From contig JAJECO010000008.1 of the NCBI GenBank assembly GCA_022822005.1, forward strand, positions 124,001-188,000: a DNA stretch of 64,000 nt, given 5' to 3'. The notes under the pieces were generated by a model. It saw nothing but the letters and a program-made list of their open reading frames with translations. It had not been told where the DNA came from and ran no database searches. A program made the position numbers and the translations under genes. Below, in pieces: positions 8,238-17,451 of the stretch; positions within the stretch are counted from its first letter, which is position 1; each line of letters begins with the position of its first letter. This stretch comes from Candidatus Poribacteria bacterium (GTDB lineage: Bacteria; Poribacteria; WGA-4E; PCPOR2b).

Positions 8238-9548
8238 TTAGTCGTAGTAGCCTGCGTCCTCAAAGATTGCTTCATGCTTACGCGCAATATCGTCCAACGC
8301 CTCTTTGGCAGATTTGGATCCGATGATAACTTGGTTCCATCCGGTCTGGCACGCTTCCAGAAGTTCGGCGTATTCGGGAACTGCCCAGAAGTCACGCAAG
8401 TACGGAAAGCTGGCGGCAAAGGCTTTGTTGAACGGCGTTGCATTGAGGAACACTTCGGATTGTAGAACCTCTTCATGCGGTGTGAACCCTCCCAACTGTG
8501 CCCATTTTTCCTGCACCGGTTTCTGCATAAACCATTTCAGATACCGCTTTGCGATGTCCTGGTTCTTGGAGTAGGCAGAGATTGACATGCCTTGACCGCC
8601 GATGCTGATGGCGTGTCCCTTGGGACCGGCGGGTGAGACAAAGAAGCCGGTTTTATCGTAGTAGTTGGGGTTCTGATTCGAATCGACCACACCCGGGAAG
8701 AAGGCGAAATAGTCCATCGCCATCGCAACTTTTCCTGCTTTGAACGCATCCAATGTTTCTGCCCAGTAGTAGTTGGGCGCGTCGGGTGGGGAAAACGCTC
8801 TGAGTGATGTGTAATACTCCAGCGCTGCGACAACATCGTCGCTGTTGATATGACCCTCCACCTTATAAGTTTCGGGATCGCCGTAGGAGCCGCCATACGA
8901 CCACATCACCTGTTGAAAGCCCATGGTGATTCCGTCATACTCTTTGCTGTACCACGGCGCGATGCCGTAGAGGTTTGGGGGGCGCGTGAAAAACTCGGCA
9001 ATGTCGCGGAGTTCTTCATAGGTTTTGGGCGGGGCGAGTTCGTAGCCGTATTTTTCTTTGAACTTCGCTTGTTCGTCCGCATCTTCAAAGAGATCTGTGC
9101 GATAGAGGAAACCGTTGGCGTCTACCTCTGCGGGGAGCGCCCAATACTTTCCGCTCCCTTTCGGATATTCGGCAAACGCCTCCATAGCGGTCGCGTAGAT
9201 CGCATCGACATCAATGTTTTCGTTGATCCAGTCGGTCAAATCAACGTAGTGCCCGCCGACGGAGTTTCTGCCGAGCCACTGGCTATCACCGATAACGATA
9301 TCGTACCGATCACTTTTGCCGACGAATGCAGTGAAGACCGAATCTTGGAAATTGGACCAAGAGATTTGAACCAAATCGACCTCAATCCCCGTTTCTGCCG
9401 TAAAATCGTTAGACAGTTCATCAAGATAGTTCGCGGGATCCCATTGTGCCCAAGCAATCGTTAATTTTTCTTGAGCATTTGTTGATGGTGTTGCGATGAT
9501 TAATACAGAGAACATGAGTATCGCAAAATAGCAAGCAAGTTTTTTCAT
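8238..9548 (-). CDS. Extracellular solute-binding protein (family 1, sugar)
   Basis: Signal peptide 'MKKLACYFAILMFSVLIIATPSTNA', 'KLTIAWAQWDPANYLDELSNDFTAETGIEVDLV'; upstream of the permeases. Confidence 0.92.
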   Translation of the reverse strand: MKKLACYFAILMFSVLIIATPSTNAQEKLTIAWAQWDPANYLDELSNDFTAETGIEVDLVQISWSNFQDSVFTAFVGKSDRYDIVIGDSQWLGRNSVGGHYVDLTDWINENIDVDAIYATAMEAFAEYPKGSGKYWALPAEVDANGFLYRTDLFEDADEQAKFKEKYGYELAPPKTYEELRDIAEFFTRPPNLYGIAPWYSKEYDGITMGFQQVMWSYGGSYGDPETYKVEGHINSDDVVAALEYYTSLRAFSPPDAPNYYWAETLDAFKAGKVAMAMDYFAFFPGVVDSNQNPNYYDKTGFFVSPAGPKGHAISIGGQGMSISAYSKNQDIAKRYLKWFMQKPVQEKWAQLGGFTPHEEVLQSEVFLNATPFNKAFAASFPYLRDFWAVPEYAELLEACQTGWNQVIIGSKSAKEALDDIARKHEAIFEDAGYYD

Positions 9549-9661
9549 AATCCTTTCCTTTCTCACGTATTTGTTGAAGCCTGATTGGGTTGAAGATTTG
9601 AAAGATTTAGCGGGTGATTATAGCAAAATGGAAAAAAATTCACAAGCAGTAAATGAAAAAC

Positions 9662-9909
9662 AGGAGTTACCCACTTGAATCCATATGCTGCAATCAAGAT
9701 TCATAACAATTTGTAGTTCGGCGATTCATCGCCGTAGGACACAACTTCCAACGCCCGATGAATCGGGCAACTACAGTAGGGGTAACCCCCCGATAGAGCG
9801 GGAGGCAGGCACTTGTGGTTGCCTTTCCTTAGGCTTGTAGTCGGATGATTCATCGCCTATTTTGACGCGGGTTGAATTGCATTACTACAAACTGAAGTGA
9901 GTAACTCCT
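9662..9909. repeat. TIR element family A, copy 1 (about 248 bp)
   Basis: Ends aggagttacccactt / aagtgagtaactcct; internal gcgattcatcgc and cgatgaatcg hairpin modules shared with copies at 14856 and 53693. Confidence 0.75.
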
Positions 9910-9916
9910 ATCATTT

Positions 9917-10369
9917 TTATCTCCCGCTGTTAGAAACATGCAAGGTGTGAGAACTTCCGACGTTGTAAGGTGCATCGCCAAAGCCATCCCATTCGACTAT
10001 TGATAGTGTCAAGTCTACCCAACCCTCTAGCAAGCCGTAGCGGCTTCCTTGAATAGTTCGTCCTTCCTGCATTTTCTGGGTGTGCACCCAAGATTGTTCA
10101 TAAATTGAGCCATCGACTCTTTCATACCTCTGCGTTTGATTTATCTGCACTTGGATGTCGTAGGGCAGGGGCTCTTTCGCTTCAAGGCGGTATTTTAGAT
10201 CCCACACTTTTACCGAATCTCTTTTACCCGAAGCATAAATAACAGGAATCTCCTCCTCTGTGACAGATGTTTTTTTGATGCTGATGGTGGGGGCACCGGG
10301 GTATTGCTCATTTTCGCATCCGATGATCGCCAACACACCAATGGCTAACAGCATCCATCGAATTGCCAT
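9917..10369 (-). CDS. Hypothetical lipoprotein
   Basis: 'MAIRWMLLAIGVLAIIGCENEQ' lipobox; start at 10369 preceded by gaggac. Confidence 0.6.
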   Translation of the reverse strand: MAIRWMLLAIGVLAIIGCENEQYPGAPTISIKKTSVTEEEIPVIYASGKRDSVKVWDLKYRLEAKEPLPYDIQVQINQTQRYERVDGSIYEQSWVHTQKMQEGRTIQGSRYGLLEGWVDLTLSIVEWDGFGDAPYNVGSSHTLHVSNSGR

Positions 10370-10628
10370 AATTTGTCCTCCATTTTTCCACGCCTGAAAC
10401 CCAATCGGGGCGTGAGTTCGGTCTATTTTTCGAAGGGTATCAATGTCGATTGGCACGGATTGTTCGCAATCACATCGGGTGTACGATGTTAGTTTGGATT
10501 CGACTCAAACGAGGGGCGTATCAGACAAACCAAACCATTTATCAGGTCAAAAACAGTTTATTCCCCCAATACTTACAGCAACAATCGAAGTCTCCCTCTA
10601 TTCAGATGCCACTTGCCTAAGTCCCATA

Positions 10629-12110
10629 TTAAATTTTAACGGCAACTCTATGAGGGAAACTAGGATAGAGTTGCGATATGACCTCTAAAATTTTATCAAC
10701 TAATTCACATGCATCTGGCACTACATCGGGTAACGCACGGAGTGTCTGACGCGGAATACGATGTAACCGATGCAACGGATTGCCGCACGTGTCGAAAACC
10801 GTATCACGAATAGCCCCCCAATTTCCGTGAGTAAATGCAGAGGACCAGTCGTAAAACTGATCGTAAACGTCTTTTACATCTGCTGCTATACTCATTTCCC
10901 GTAAATTTGTATTATTCCAGTGCCCGAGGTTTATATTAAGAAACTCCTGCCATATATCCTCGTTTGCTAGCTGCTCCAATGTTTGCACATTAACATAACT
11001 GGGGGCATCGTCCGACTCATCCAATTTTAAGAATGCTAGCTTTGCCTGCTCTGTACCATAGCCCCTATATGACTGCCAAAGCTCAATATCATCTTTTTTA
11101 GCAAGGTAGGCCAAGGTGATATAGCACTCGGCAATCGTGCGTAGGATTGTTCTCCCACCAATTGAGTAGCAATTCCCAACTCGAAGCAATTCCTGAAGCA
11201 ACTGTAGACAATAGAATCCTATCCCGAAAACTATATCGTGTCGAGCATCAATGCCGCTTGTTTTACGCGTATTATGCGTGTGCTCAACTAAGCAACTATA
11301 TACTTCACCGGGACGTTCCACTGTCGTACCCGGCAAAATGTCTGTCTTCTCAGCACCAACATTAAAAGGATAGCAAGGTGTTTTGGTCAAACACTCGTCC
11401 CAAAATTTGTCCGCCCATGCAAACCGCTCTGTGGTATTTTCACGTAACATTTCCTCTCCACTTATCGCGTTTTCAAGAGCTCGAATGGTTGAGCGGACAG
11501 ATCTAAGATCCCCGTAATTCGGATAATATAGGATACCCTTGATTGCTTCTTGGTCTTGTAACAGCAATTTGTTTTCAATCATAGCACACCTCAATCTCAG
11601 CCAACGACAAGCTGTTGACTCTTGTGACTGATGGTCAAGGGTACACCCAATTGCGATCATAAGCGGTCTCCAATCACCCGCGCTTCTCTCAACACCTAAT
11701 GCTCTTGCCCATGCCTCCCGACCTGGAAGTTCGTCCAGTAACAGAAGGGACGTTAGGATTTGCTTGTGCTCTTCTTGTACAAGAATGATCGACAGCACTT
11801 CATCAAGGCGTTCAGACGGTAATTTCGAGAGCCCGGTGTGCGTAATATCACCGAATTGTTTATCTTCCGGTAGACTGTCAATGTATTTAATAACCAACCG
11901 AAACACGTTTAGCACCTGATTTTGGGGAAAGTGGGTCACAAGAAGAGCTGCCCAGAGCATATCGGGTAATCGGTCATTCATCCACGAGATCGGCTGCATA
12001 TTAGGATATTGGCGCCAAATCGGGACTAATTTTTTACCTTGGCGTTCGTGATCTTGAATCGTAGAATAAGTTTTCCGCCGTTTTTTTGGGCGTTTTCTTT
12101 TTTTGGCCAT
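10629..12110 (-). CDS. DUF5677-like protein
   Basis: Single ORF with Lys/Arg-rich N-terminus 'MAKKRKRPKKRRKT' and 'YSIGGRTILRTIAECYITLAYLAKKDDIELWQSYRGYGTEQAKLA', resembling DUF5677 proteins; start could be 12164. Confidence 0.6.
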   Translation of the reverse strand: MAKKRKRPKKRRKTYSTIQDHERQGKKLVPIWRQYPNMQPISWMNDRLPDMLWAALLVTHFPQNQVLNVFRLVIKYIDSLPEDKQFGDITHTGLSKLPSERLDEVLSIILVQEEHKQILTSLLLLDELPGREAWARALGVERSAGDWRPLMIAIGCTLDHQSQESTACRWLRLRCAMIENKLLLQDQEAIKGILYYPNYGDLRSVRSTIRALENAISGEEMLRENTTERFAWADKFWDECLTKTPCYPFNVGAEKTDILPGTTVERPGEVYSCLVEHTHNTRKTSGIDARHDIVFGIGFYCLQLLQELLRVGNCYSIGGRTILRTIAECYITLAYLAKKDDIELWQSYRGYGTEQAKLAFLKLDESDDAPSYVNVQTLEQLANEDIWQEFLNINLGHWNNTNLREMSIAADVKDVYDQFYDWSSAFTHGNWGAIRDTVFDTCGNPLHRLHRIPRQTLRALPDVVPDACELVDKILEVISQLYPSFPHRVAVKI

Positions 12111-12398
12111 TAGTTTTCTCTCGATCCTAAAAAGCCTTACTGCATGGTAAGCAAAAGACGCCACCTTTTTGACACTTTTGCGTCGGTAGATAGAGCGATC
12201 CCTAAAATCTCAATCCAATTGAGGCATTTATATTGATGGGGGCAGCTTTGCTATACACATTGCGCTCCTCTAGCGCGCAAGGATTGGACGCATTACCGTT
12301 CTATAGACATCATATCGCTCATCCGGAACGCAAGACGGAATTCATCAACTTTAACGGGAAAAAGCGATGGATTTCTAACACATAGCAACTTACGTCAT

Positions 12399-13622
12399 TC
12401 ACAACAAGTCCAAATAGAGATCCTCAGTCAACCGTGCGTTTTGGGTTGCGCAGAACAGTTGCTCTGCCCTCAAACGACACGCCTTCCCCATTTGCCCACG
12501 CTGCTCATCATCCTCGGCAAGCTGCGTAATTGCTGCAGCAAAGGCGTCCGCATCCTCAGCGGGGACGAGGAGTCCTGTTTCCGGTGTTACCAGTTCTTTG
12601 CTTCCGCCGAGCGGTGTGGCAATTACCGGCACACCGGTTGCCATCGCTTCAATGATAGTGCGTGGGCAGGCTTCCGGAATCGTTGAAGCGAGCAGGACAA
12701 CATCGAGGAGGGATAGAATCGCGCCCGTATCTTCCAGAAAGCCGGTGAAGACAACGCGATCTGCTACGCCCAACTCCTCCGCTTGTGCCTTCAGAGAGTC
12801 GATATATTCCGCATCTTTGGGAAAGTAGGGACCGCCTACAACAAGCAGCTGGACAGGGGGCGATGCTTTGAGCTTGGCGGTGGCTTCAATTAAGGTATGA
12901 ATCCCCTTCTCCGGCGTGATGCGCGTTACAATACCGACCAGCAGTGCATCGGGATCGAGGTTGAGATCCGCTCGGAGGGTTTCCACCCCGATTGGATCGG
13001 GATTTCGCTGACGTCCAACCCCGATTAGATCGGGATTTCGCTGACGCTCAACCTGCGATGAGGGCTGAAATGCGGAGAGTTCGACACCGTTATAGATCAA
13101 CGTCTGCTTTGAGGGCGGGGCAAACGTCCATCGTGTGGCTTCGGACACCAGAATCACGCGATCCAGCAGCGCCTCGCAGATCCGATCCAACACGCCATAC
13201 GCGGTGGCGTATCGCTTGTGCATCACGATTGGAACGCCGTAGAGTTTCGCGGCAACCCCACCGATTAGCCCCGCAGCCAGAGAGTTTGCATGGATGAGAT
13301 CGATTTGCTGTTCTTCGAGCACCCGCAAGAGCTGAAATATTACGGTGATATGTTGCAGGTCACGTCCGATGTCGTGGAGTGTGAAACGGCGTGCCTTGTC
13401 GGCCTTATCGTGCTGCTTCGGCAGATTGAGTGGGATGACCGCGTGTCCTGCTTTCCGCGCTGCTGCTGATAGCATACTGTCTCCCAAACAGCCGAGATAC
13501 GATCGAAACCGTGTCGCGTCCAGATGCTTGAGCAGTAACAGCAAGCTGCGCTGACCGCCACCGATGCCGGAGCCACTATCGAGGTACAAGATGTTTCGCT
13601 GGGATTGCACAGTTTCACCCAT
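12399..13622 (-). CDS. Glycosyltransferase family 4 (GT-B) protein
   Basis: 'DSGSGIGGGQRSLLLLLKHL', 'GIVTRITPEKGIHTLIEATAKL', 'PEACPRTIIEAMATGVPVIATPLGGSKELV'. Confidence 0.9.
   Translation of the reverse strand: MGETVQSQRNILYLDSGSGIGGGQRSLLLLLKHLDATRFRSYLGCLGDSMLSAAARKAGHAVIPLNLPKQHDKADKARRFTLHDIGRDLQHITVIFQLLRVLEEQQIDLIHANSLAAGLIGGVAAKLYGVPIVMHKRYATAYGVLDRICEALLDRVILVSEATRWTFAPPSKQTLIYNGVELSAFQPSSQVERQRNPDLIGVGRQRNPDPIGVETLRADLNLDPDALLVGIVTRITPEKGIHTLIEATAKLKASPPVQLLVVGGPYFPKDAEYIDSLKAQAEELGVADRVVFTGFLEDTGAILSLLDVVLLASTIPEACPRTIIEAMATGVPVIATPLGGSKELVTPETGLLVPAEDADAFAAAITQLAEDDEQRGQMGKACRLRAEQLFCATQNARLTEDLYLDLL
12986..13051. repeat. Two 33-nt tandem copies of a dispersed palindromic repeat, in frame within the glycosyltransferase gene
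   Basis: ccccgattRgatcgggatttcgctgacgYYcaa x2, encoding RQRNPDxIGVx twice; near-identical intergenic copy at about 15636-15670. Confidence 0.85.
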
Positions 13623-13716
13623 TCTTCGGACGGGTACGCGGTTAAGCCAAAGACCCTAAGAATATTTAACGCAAGGTCGCAAGGGTGCAAGGGTGCAAAG
13701 CCGCAAAGAAATGATA

Positions 13717-13811
13717 GGGGACTTGCGCAAATTCAGCACACGGGGGTAGATTTTTGATCTTTAACTCCCTAAATCCCCCAACCCCCCTAGCCCCCCTTGT
13801 CAGGGGGGAAA
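13717..13811. repeat. Family A-like element with C-rich core, overlapping the 3' end of tsaE
   Basis: aggggacttgcgcaaattcagcacacgggggtagatttttgat...cccccaacccccctagccccccttgtcagggggg matches 20444-20575. Confidence 0.65.
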
Positions 13812-14308
13812 CTCTTGTGAGTCGGACTGATAGGCAACACTTCAACGGCGCGTGTGGACTCGTCTTCTGCGGTGATTGTGACCTGAATGTGGCTTTCGGG
13901 CAGCAGTTCATCCATCCGATCTCCCCATTCAATGACGCAGATACCATCGCCCTCCAGATAATCTTCCAACCCAAGCGCGACGATATCCTCCAGTCGCTCA
14001 AGCCGATAGAGATCAATGTGGTAGATCGGGATCTTCCCCTCATATTCGTTGATGAGGATGTAGGAGGGGCTATTAACGATCTGGTCCTGATAGACGCCTA
14101 CGCCCTGCGCAATGCCCTGCGTCAGACAGGTTTTTCCCGCTCCCAAATCACCGATAAGTGCGACCACGTCACCGGGCCTAAGTTGGGTCCCAATCTGTAC
14201 ACCGATTTCCTGCGTCTCCTCGGGGCTATGTGTCCTAAAGGCAGATTTCTTGTCCCTTATTGAAAGGTCTGCGGCGCAATTTGCCTCTACAGTTTGCGTC
14301 ATGATCAA
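13787..14308 (-). CDS. tsaE: tRNA threonylcarbamoyladenosine biosynthesis ATPase TsaE
   Basis: 'GDVVALIGDLGAGKTCLTQGIAQGVG', 'VNSPSYILINEYEGKIPIYHIDLYRLE', 'VIEWGDRM'. Confidence 0.93.
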   Translation of the reverse strand: MIMTQTVEANCAADLSIRDKKSAFRTHSPEETQEIGVQIGTQLRPGDVVALIGDLGAGKTCLTQGIAQGVGVYQDQIVNSPSYILINEYEGKIPIYHIDLYRLERLEDIVALGLEDYLEGDGICVIEWGDRMDELLPESHIQVTITAEDESTRAVEVLPISPTHKSFPPDKGG

Positions 14309-14832
14309 TAGTTTTTGTAGCCAACCTCTGCGAGCCGTTCGGCTTTCTCTGCCACACCGTCGCTGAGTTTGACTTTGTAGGCATCGAGTTTCTCACCGAG
14401 TTCAGGGAATTTGAGCGCGAGTATCTGGACAGCGAAAAGTCCTGCGTTGCGTGCGCCGCCGGATCCAATTGCCATTGTCCCGACAGGGATACCGGGTGGC
14501 ATTTGTACGGTGGCATAGAGCGCGTCTACGCCGTTGAGCGGTCCGCCATCGATGGGAACACCGATAACGGGCAGGGTGGTATGTGCGGCGATGACGCCGG
14601 CGAGGTGGGCTGCGCGTCCTGCGCCAGCGATGATGACATGCACACCCCGATCAGTCGCACCGTGTGCGTATTCCATTGTCCGCTCTGGGGAGCGGTGGGC
14701 GGAGGAAATTGTGATTTCAAACGGGATGTCGAATTCCTCTAAGACTTCGGCAGCTTCGCTCATCTTTTCAAGATCAGAGTCACTGCCCATAACAATACTG
14801 ACTAACGGTTTATCTGAGGATACACTGTTCAT
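14305..14832 (-). CDS. purE: N5-carboxyaminoimidazole ribonucleotide mutase
   Basis: 'SIVMGSDSDLEKMSEAAEVLEEF', 'SAHRSPERT', 'IAGAGRAAHLAGVIAAHTTLPVIGVPI', 'MPPGIPVGTMAIG'; 4-nt overlap with tsaE. Confidence 0.96.
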   Translation of the reverse strand: MNSVSSDKPLVSIVMGSDSDLEKMSEAAEVLEEFDIPFEITISSAHRSPERTMEYAHGATDRGVHVIIAGAGRAAHLAGVIAAHTTLPVIGVPIDGGPLNGVDALYATVQMPPGIPVGTMAIGSGGARNAGLFAVQILALKFPELGEKLDAYKVKLSDGVAEKAERLAEVGYKNY

Positions 14833-14855
14833 ATTGATTCGTTCCTTATCTTTAT

Positions 14856-15031
14856 AGGAGTTACGCAGTTCAGTTTGTAGTAGCGCAATTCATTGCGCGT
14901 CCGGACGGGCGATAAATCGCCCTACTACAAACCTGAAACCCTACTGTAGTTGCCCGATTCATCGGGCGTTGGGAACGGCGGCGATTCATCGCCGAACTAC
15001 AGGGATTTGACCATTTAACTGCGTAAGTCCT
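14856..15031. repeat. TIR element family A, copy 2 (about 176 bp)
   Basis: Ends aggagttacgcagtt / aactgcgtaagtcct; reverse complement aligns end to end with 53693-53876. Confidence 0.85.
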
Positions 15032-15038
15032 ATGGTTA

Positions 15039-15578
15039 TTAGTTAGTAAACCCATCAATCACGGCTTTCAGTTTCTGATAGGTGTCCGTGTCGAAGTTGG
15101 ATTCTGTATGAAAGGCGAACTTCCCTTCGGGGTCAATGAGGTAGAGATTCGGTTTTTCCTTCTGCGTGTGGTACAACTGATGGACTTTGCCTTTCCAATC
15201 GAGTAGAAGTGTCACTGGCGGTTTGTTTTTTTTGAGTTGCCGCTTTACAAATCCCTTAGGCACGAATGCCGGGACACTCCGCATATCAGCGACAATATAT
15301 GCGATGATCCGATCGTTCTCCCCATAATCTTTCTGAAAGGCGTGCCCCCACTTATCATCTTCCTTCCGGATTTTTCGATGCCCCATTATCAGAAAGACAG
15401 CCTTACCGCGCATCTTCTTGAGTGCGTGCTCCTGATCCTCGGCATCTTGTAAGGTGAAATCGGGAGCCGGTTCGCCGACTTGGATCGGTTCCTCTGCCCC
15501 CTCTTGATTTGAGGCAATCGAAGCAAGGAGAGATAACCCAATTATTAAGAAACACGAAATATATCGCATCCCCATCAC
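15039..15578 (-). CDS. Secreted thioredoxin-fold (redoxin-like) protein lacking a CxxC motif
   Basis: Signal peptide; 'VGEPAPDFTLQDAEDQEHALKKMRGKAVFLIMGHRKIRKEDD', 'PNLYLIDPEGKFAFHTES'. Confidence 0.65.
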   Translation of the reverse strand: MMGMRYISCFLIIGLSLLASIASNQEGAEEPIQVGEPAPDFTLQDAEDQEHALKKMRGKAVFLIMGHRKIRKEDDKWGHAFQKDYGENDRIIAYIVADMRSVPAFVPKGFVKRQLKKNKPPVTLLLDWKGKVHQLYHTQKEKPNLYLIDPEGKFAFHTESNFDTDTYQKLKAVIDGFTN

Positions 15579-15697
15579 CTCTTTCGCTCATGTTAAGAAA
15601 TTATGCAACAGAAACCGTAGGGGCAGGTTTTGTGCCCCGATAGATCGGGATTTCGCTACACCCAACCTGCCCAAAAAGGCAACCACAAGGGTTGCCC

Positions 15698-16702
15698 CTA
15701 CCTTTTATCTTCAAACAGATTGGGCCACATCGGTCTGACGACGGAATAGTTAGCGGGTGTAATGAGGCGGATTGTGCCAAATTTAGTCTTTGTTAAAACT
15801 CTTCCGTTCGGCAATTCAACATCGAAAGAGAAGGGACGATTGTTGACAGTATCAAGCGCGGCTTGTAACATCGCTTGTCCCCGCTGATAAGGCATCGTGT
15901 CCACTTCAGCATCGTGCTGTTTGGACATAATTTGACGACACGCTTCCTCTCCAGCACCCACCCCAACTGTAACCATCTGATCGGTTAGCTCATGCAGTTG
16001 CACACCGCGCACCGCACCGACTGCGAGGGTGCTATCCGCCGCGATAATCGCTTGGATGTTGCCTGCGTAATTTTTCAGGATGCGATCCGTCAGATCTAAC
16101 GCAACATTTGCGTCAAGAGGAGAAATGCGGGAATGCACCCGAATTTTATCAGAGTACCGGTCTAAAACGGTATAGATTCCGAGCGAGATATTGCGAAAGG
16201 ATTCTGCCCCGGTGGACTCCTCCAGAACGAGCACATTTCCTTTGTAACCGATCTTTTCAAGCGCATATTGAGCAGCTGCTTCCCCCAACTCAGTTTCATT
16301 GACGGCGATATGTCCTCGGACGTTTATGCTGAGTAACAACTGATCCAACGTGATGACGGGAACGTTCTTGTCCTCCGCCTCTTTCAAGATCGGATATGCC
16401 CGTTTCCGATCTACCGCCTTGAATATCAGGGCCTGAATTCCTTCATCAAGCATCCCACGGATCTGTTGCGTTTCCAACGTCCCGATATTCTGCTTGACGC
16501 CAGCATCTCTGACTCCATTCCACACCACTTTGACACCGTGCTCTTTTTCGCCCTCAACCATCGCCTGCTTGATGAGGGTATAGGTAGGTGCCGTTGTTTC
16601 TGGAATGCTGACCCCAATTTTAATCGTTGCAGAATCATCGCCACATCCGGCAAGAACCATTACGAATGGGATAGTTAGGAAAATCCAGCGGAGCCGAGTC
16701 AT
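15698..16702 (-). CDS. Periplasmic sugar-binding lipoprotein (LacI/RbsB-type SBP)
   Basis: 'FVMVLAGCGDD' lipobox; 'IKIGVSIPETTAPTYTLIKQAMVEGEKEHGVKVVW', 'QIRGMLDEGIQALIFKAVDRKRAYPILKEAEDKNVPVITLD'. Confidence 0.85.
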   Translation of the reverse strand: MTRLRWIFLTIPFVMVLAGCGDDSATIKIGVSIPETTAPTYTLIKQAMVEGEKEHGVKVVWNGVRDAGVKQNIGTLETQQIRGMLDEGIQALIFKAVDRKRAYPILKEAEDKNVPVITLDQLLLSINVRGHIAVNETELGEAAAQYALEKIGYKGNVLVLEESTGAESFRNISLGIYTVLDRYSDKIRVHSRISPLDANVALDLTDRILKNYAGNIQAIIAADSTLAVGAVRGVQLHELTDQMVTVGVGAGEEACRQIMSKQHDAEVDTMPYQRGQAMLQAALDTVNNRPFSFDVELPNGRVLTKTKFGTIRLITPANYSVVRPMWPNLFEDKR

Positions 16703-17412
16703 TTTTTTCGTCCAATATGGATAGCGACAATGCCAAGGGTTTTCCGGTAAAATCGGACATCCGTAAGCCCACACTCCTCCATAATCCTCTTGAGCTGTTC
16801 ACAGTCTGGAAACTGCATGACGGAATCCGGCAAGTAACCGTAGGCGTCATCTCTATTCCTTGATATTAGATTTCCGACACACGGCAGGAGGCTCTTGAAG
16901 TAGAAGTAGTATAGGTGGCGAAACAGCGGCGTTGTCGGCTGTGTGAACTCAAGGATAGCGATCCGCCCGCTCGCCACAGCGACTCGACACATTTCGCGGA
17001 TACCGAGCCGGAGATCTGTAACGTTGCGGATACCGAAACCCACCGATACGATATCAAAAGTATTGTCCGAAAATGGTAGTTCGAGTGTATCTGCCTCAAT
17101 TGGGATGAAAGCGTTAGTCCGTCCCTGCTTTTCAACCTTATCCTTGCCAACGGCGAGCATGTCATAAACGAAGTCTGTGCCAATTACAGCGGTATCCCCA
17201 GTTTTGTTAGCATAGGCAAGGGCGAGTTCACCCGTTCCCGTACAGACATCAAGGACTCTGCTCCCGTGCGCCACGTCGCTCATCCGCACTGTGAACTTCC
17301 GCCACGCCCGATCGCGTCGCAGACTCAATAGGGAATTGAGAAAGTCGTACCGCTTCGCAATTGATGAGAAGATTTTACGAACGTAAATTTCCTTGTTCAT
17401 GGGAGCGGACAA
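16699..17412 (-). CDS. ubiE: Demethylmenaquinone/ubiquinone C-methyltransferase UbiE/MenG
   Basis: 'VRKIFSSIAKRYDFLNSLLSL', 'VLDVCTGTGELA', 'FDIVSVGFGIRNVTD', 'LEFTQP'; ATGA overlap with the downstream SBP gene. Confidence 0.93.
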   Translation of the reverse strand: MSAPMNKEIYVRKIFSSIAKRYDFLNSLLSLRRDRAWRKFTVRMSDVAHGSRVLDVCTGTGELALAYANKTGDTAVIGTDFVYDMLAVGKDKVEKQGRTNAFIPIEADTLELPFSDNTFDIVSVGFGIRNVTDLRLGIREMCRVAVASGRIAILEFTQPTTPLFRHLYYFYFKSLLPCVGNLISRNRDDAYGYLPDSVMQFPDCEQLKRIMEECGLTDVRFYRKTLGIVAIHIGRKK

Positions 17413-17451
17413 CTTCTTTCGGGAGGGACTATAGGCGAGTTTAACGCTTTT

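Noticed and set aside
8850-9464. 204-aa plus-strand ORF
   Set aside because: Antisense to a clearly coding solute-binding protein gene; no family signature.
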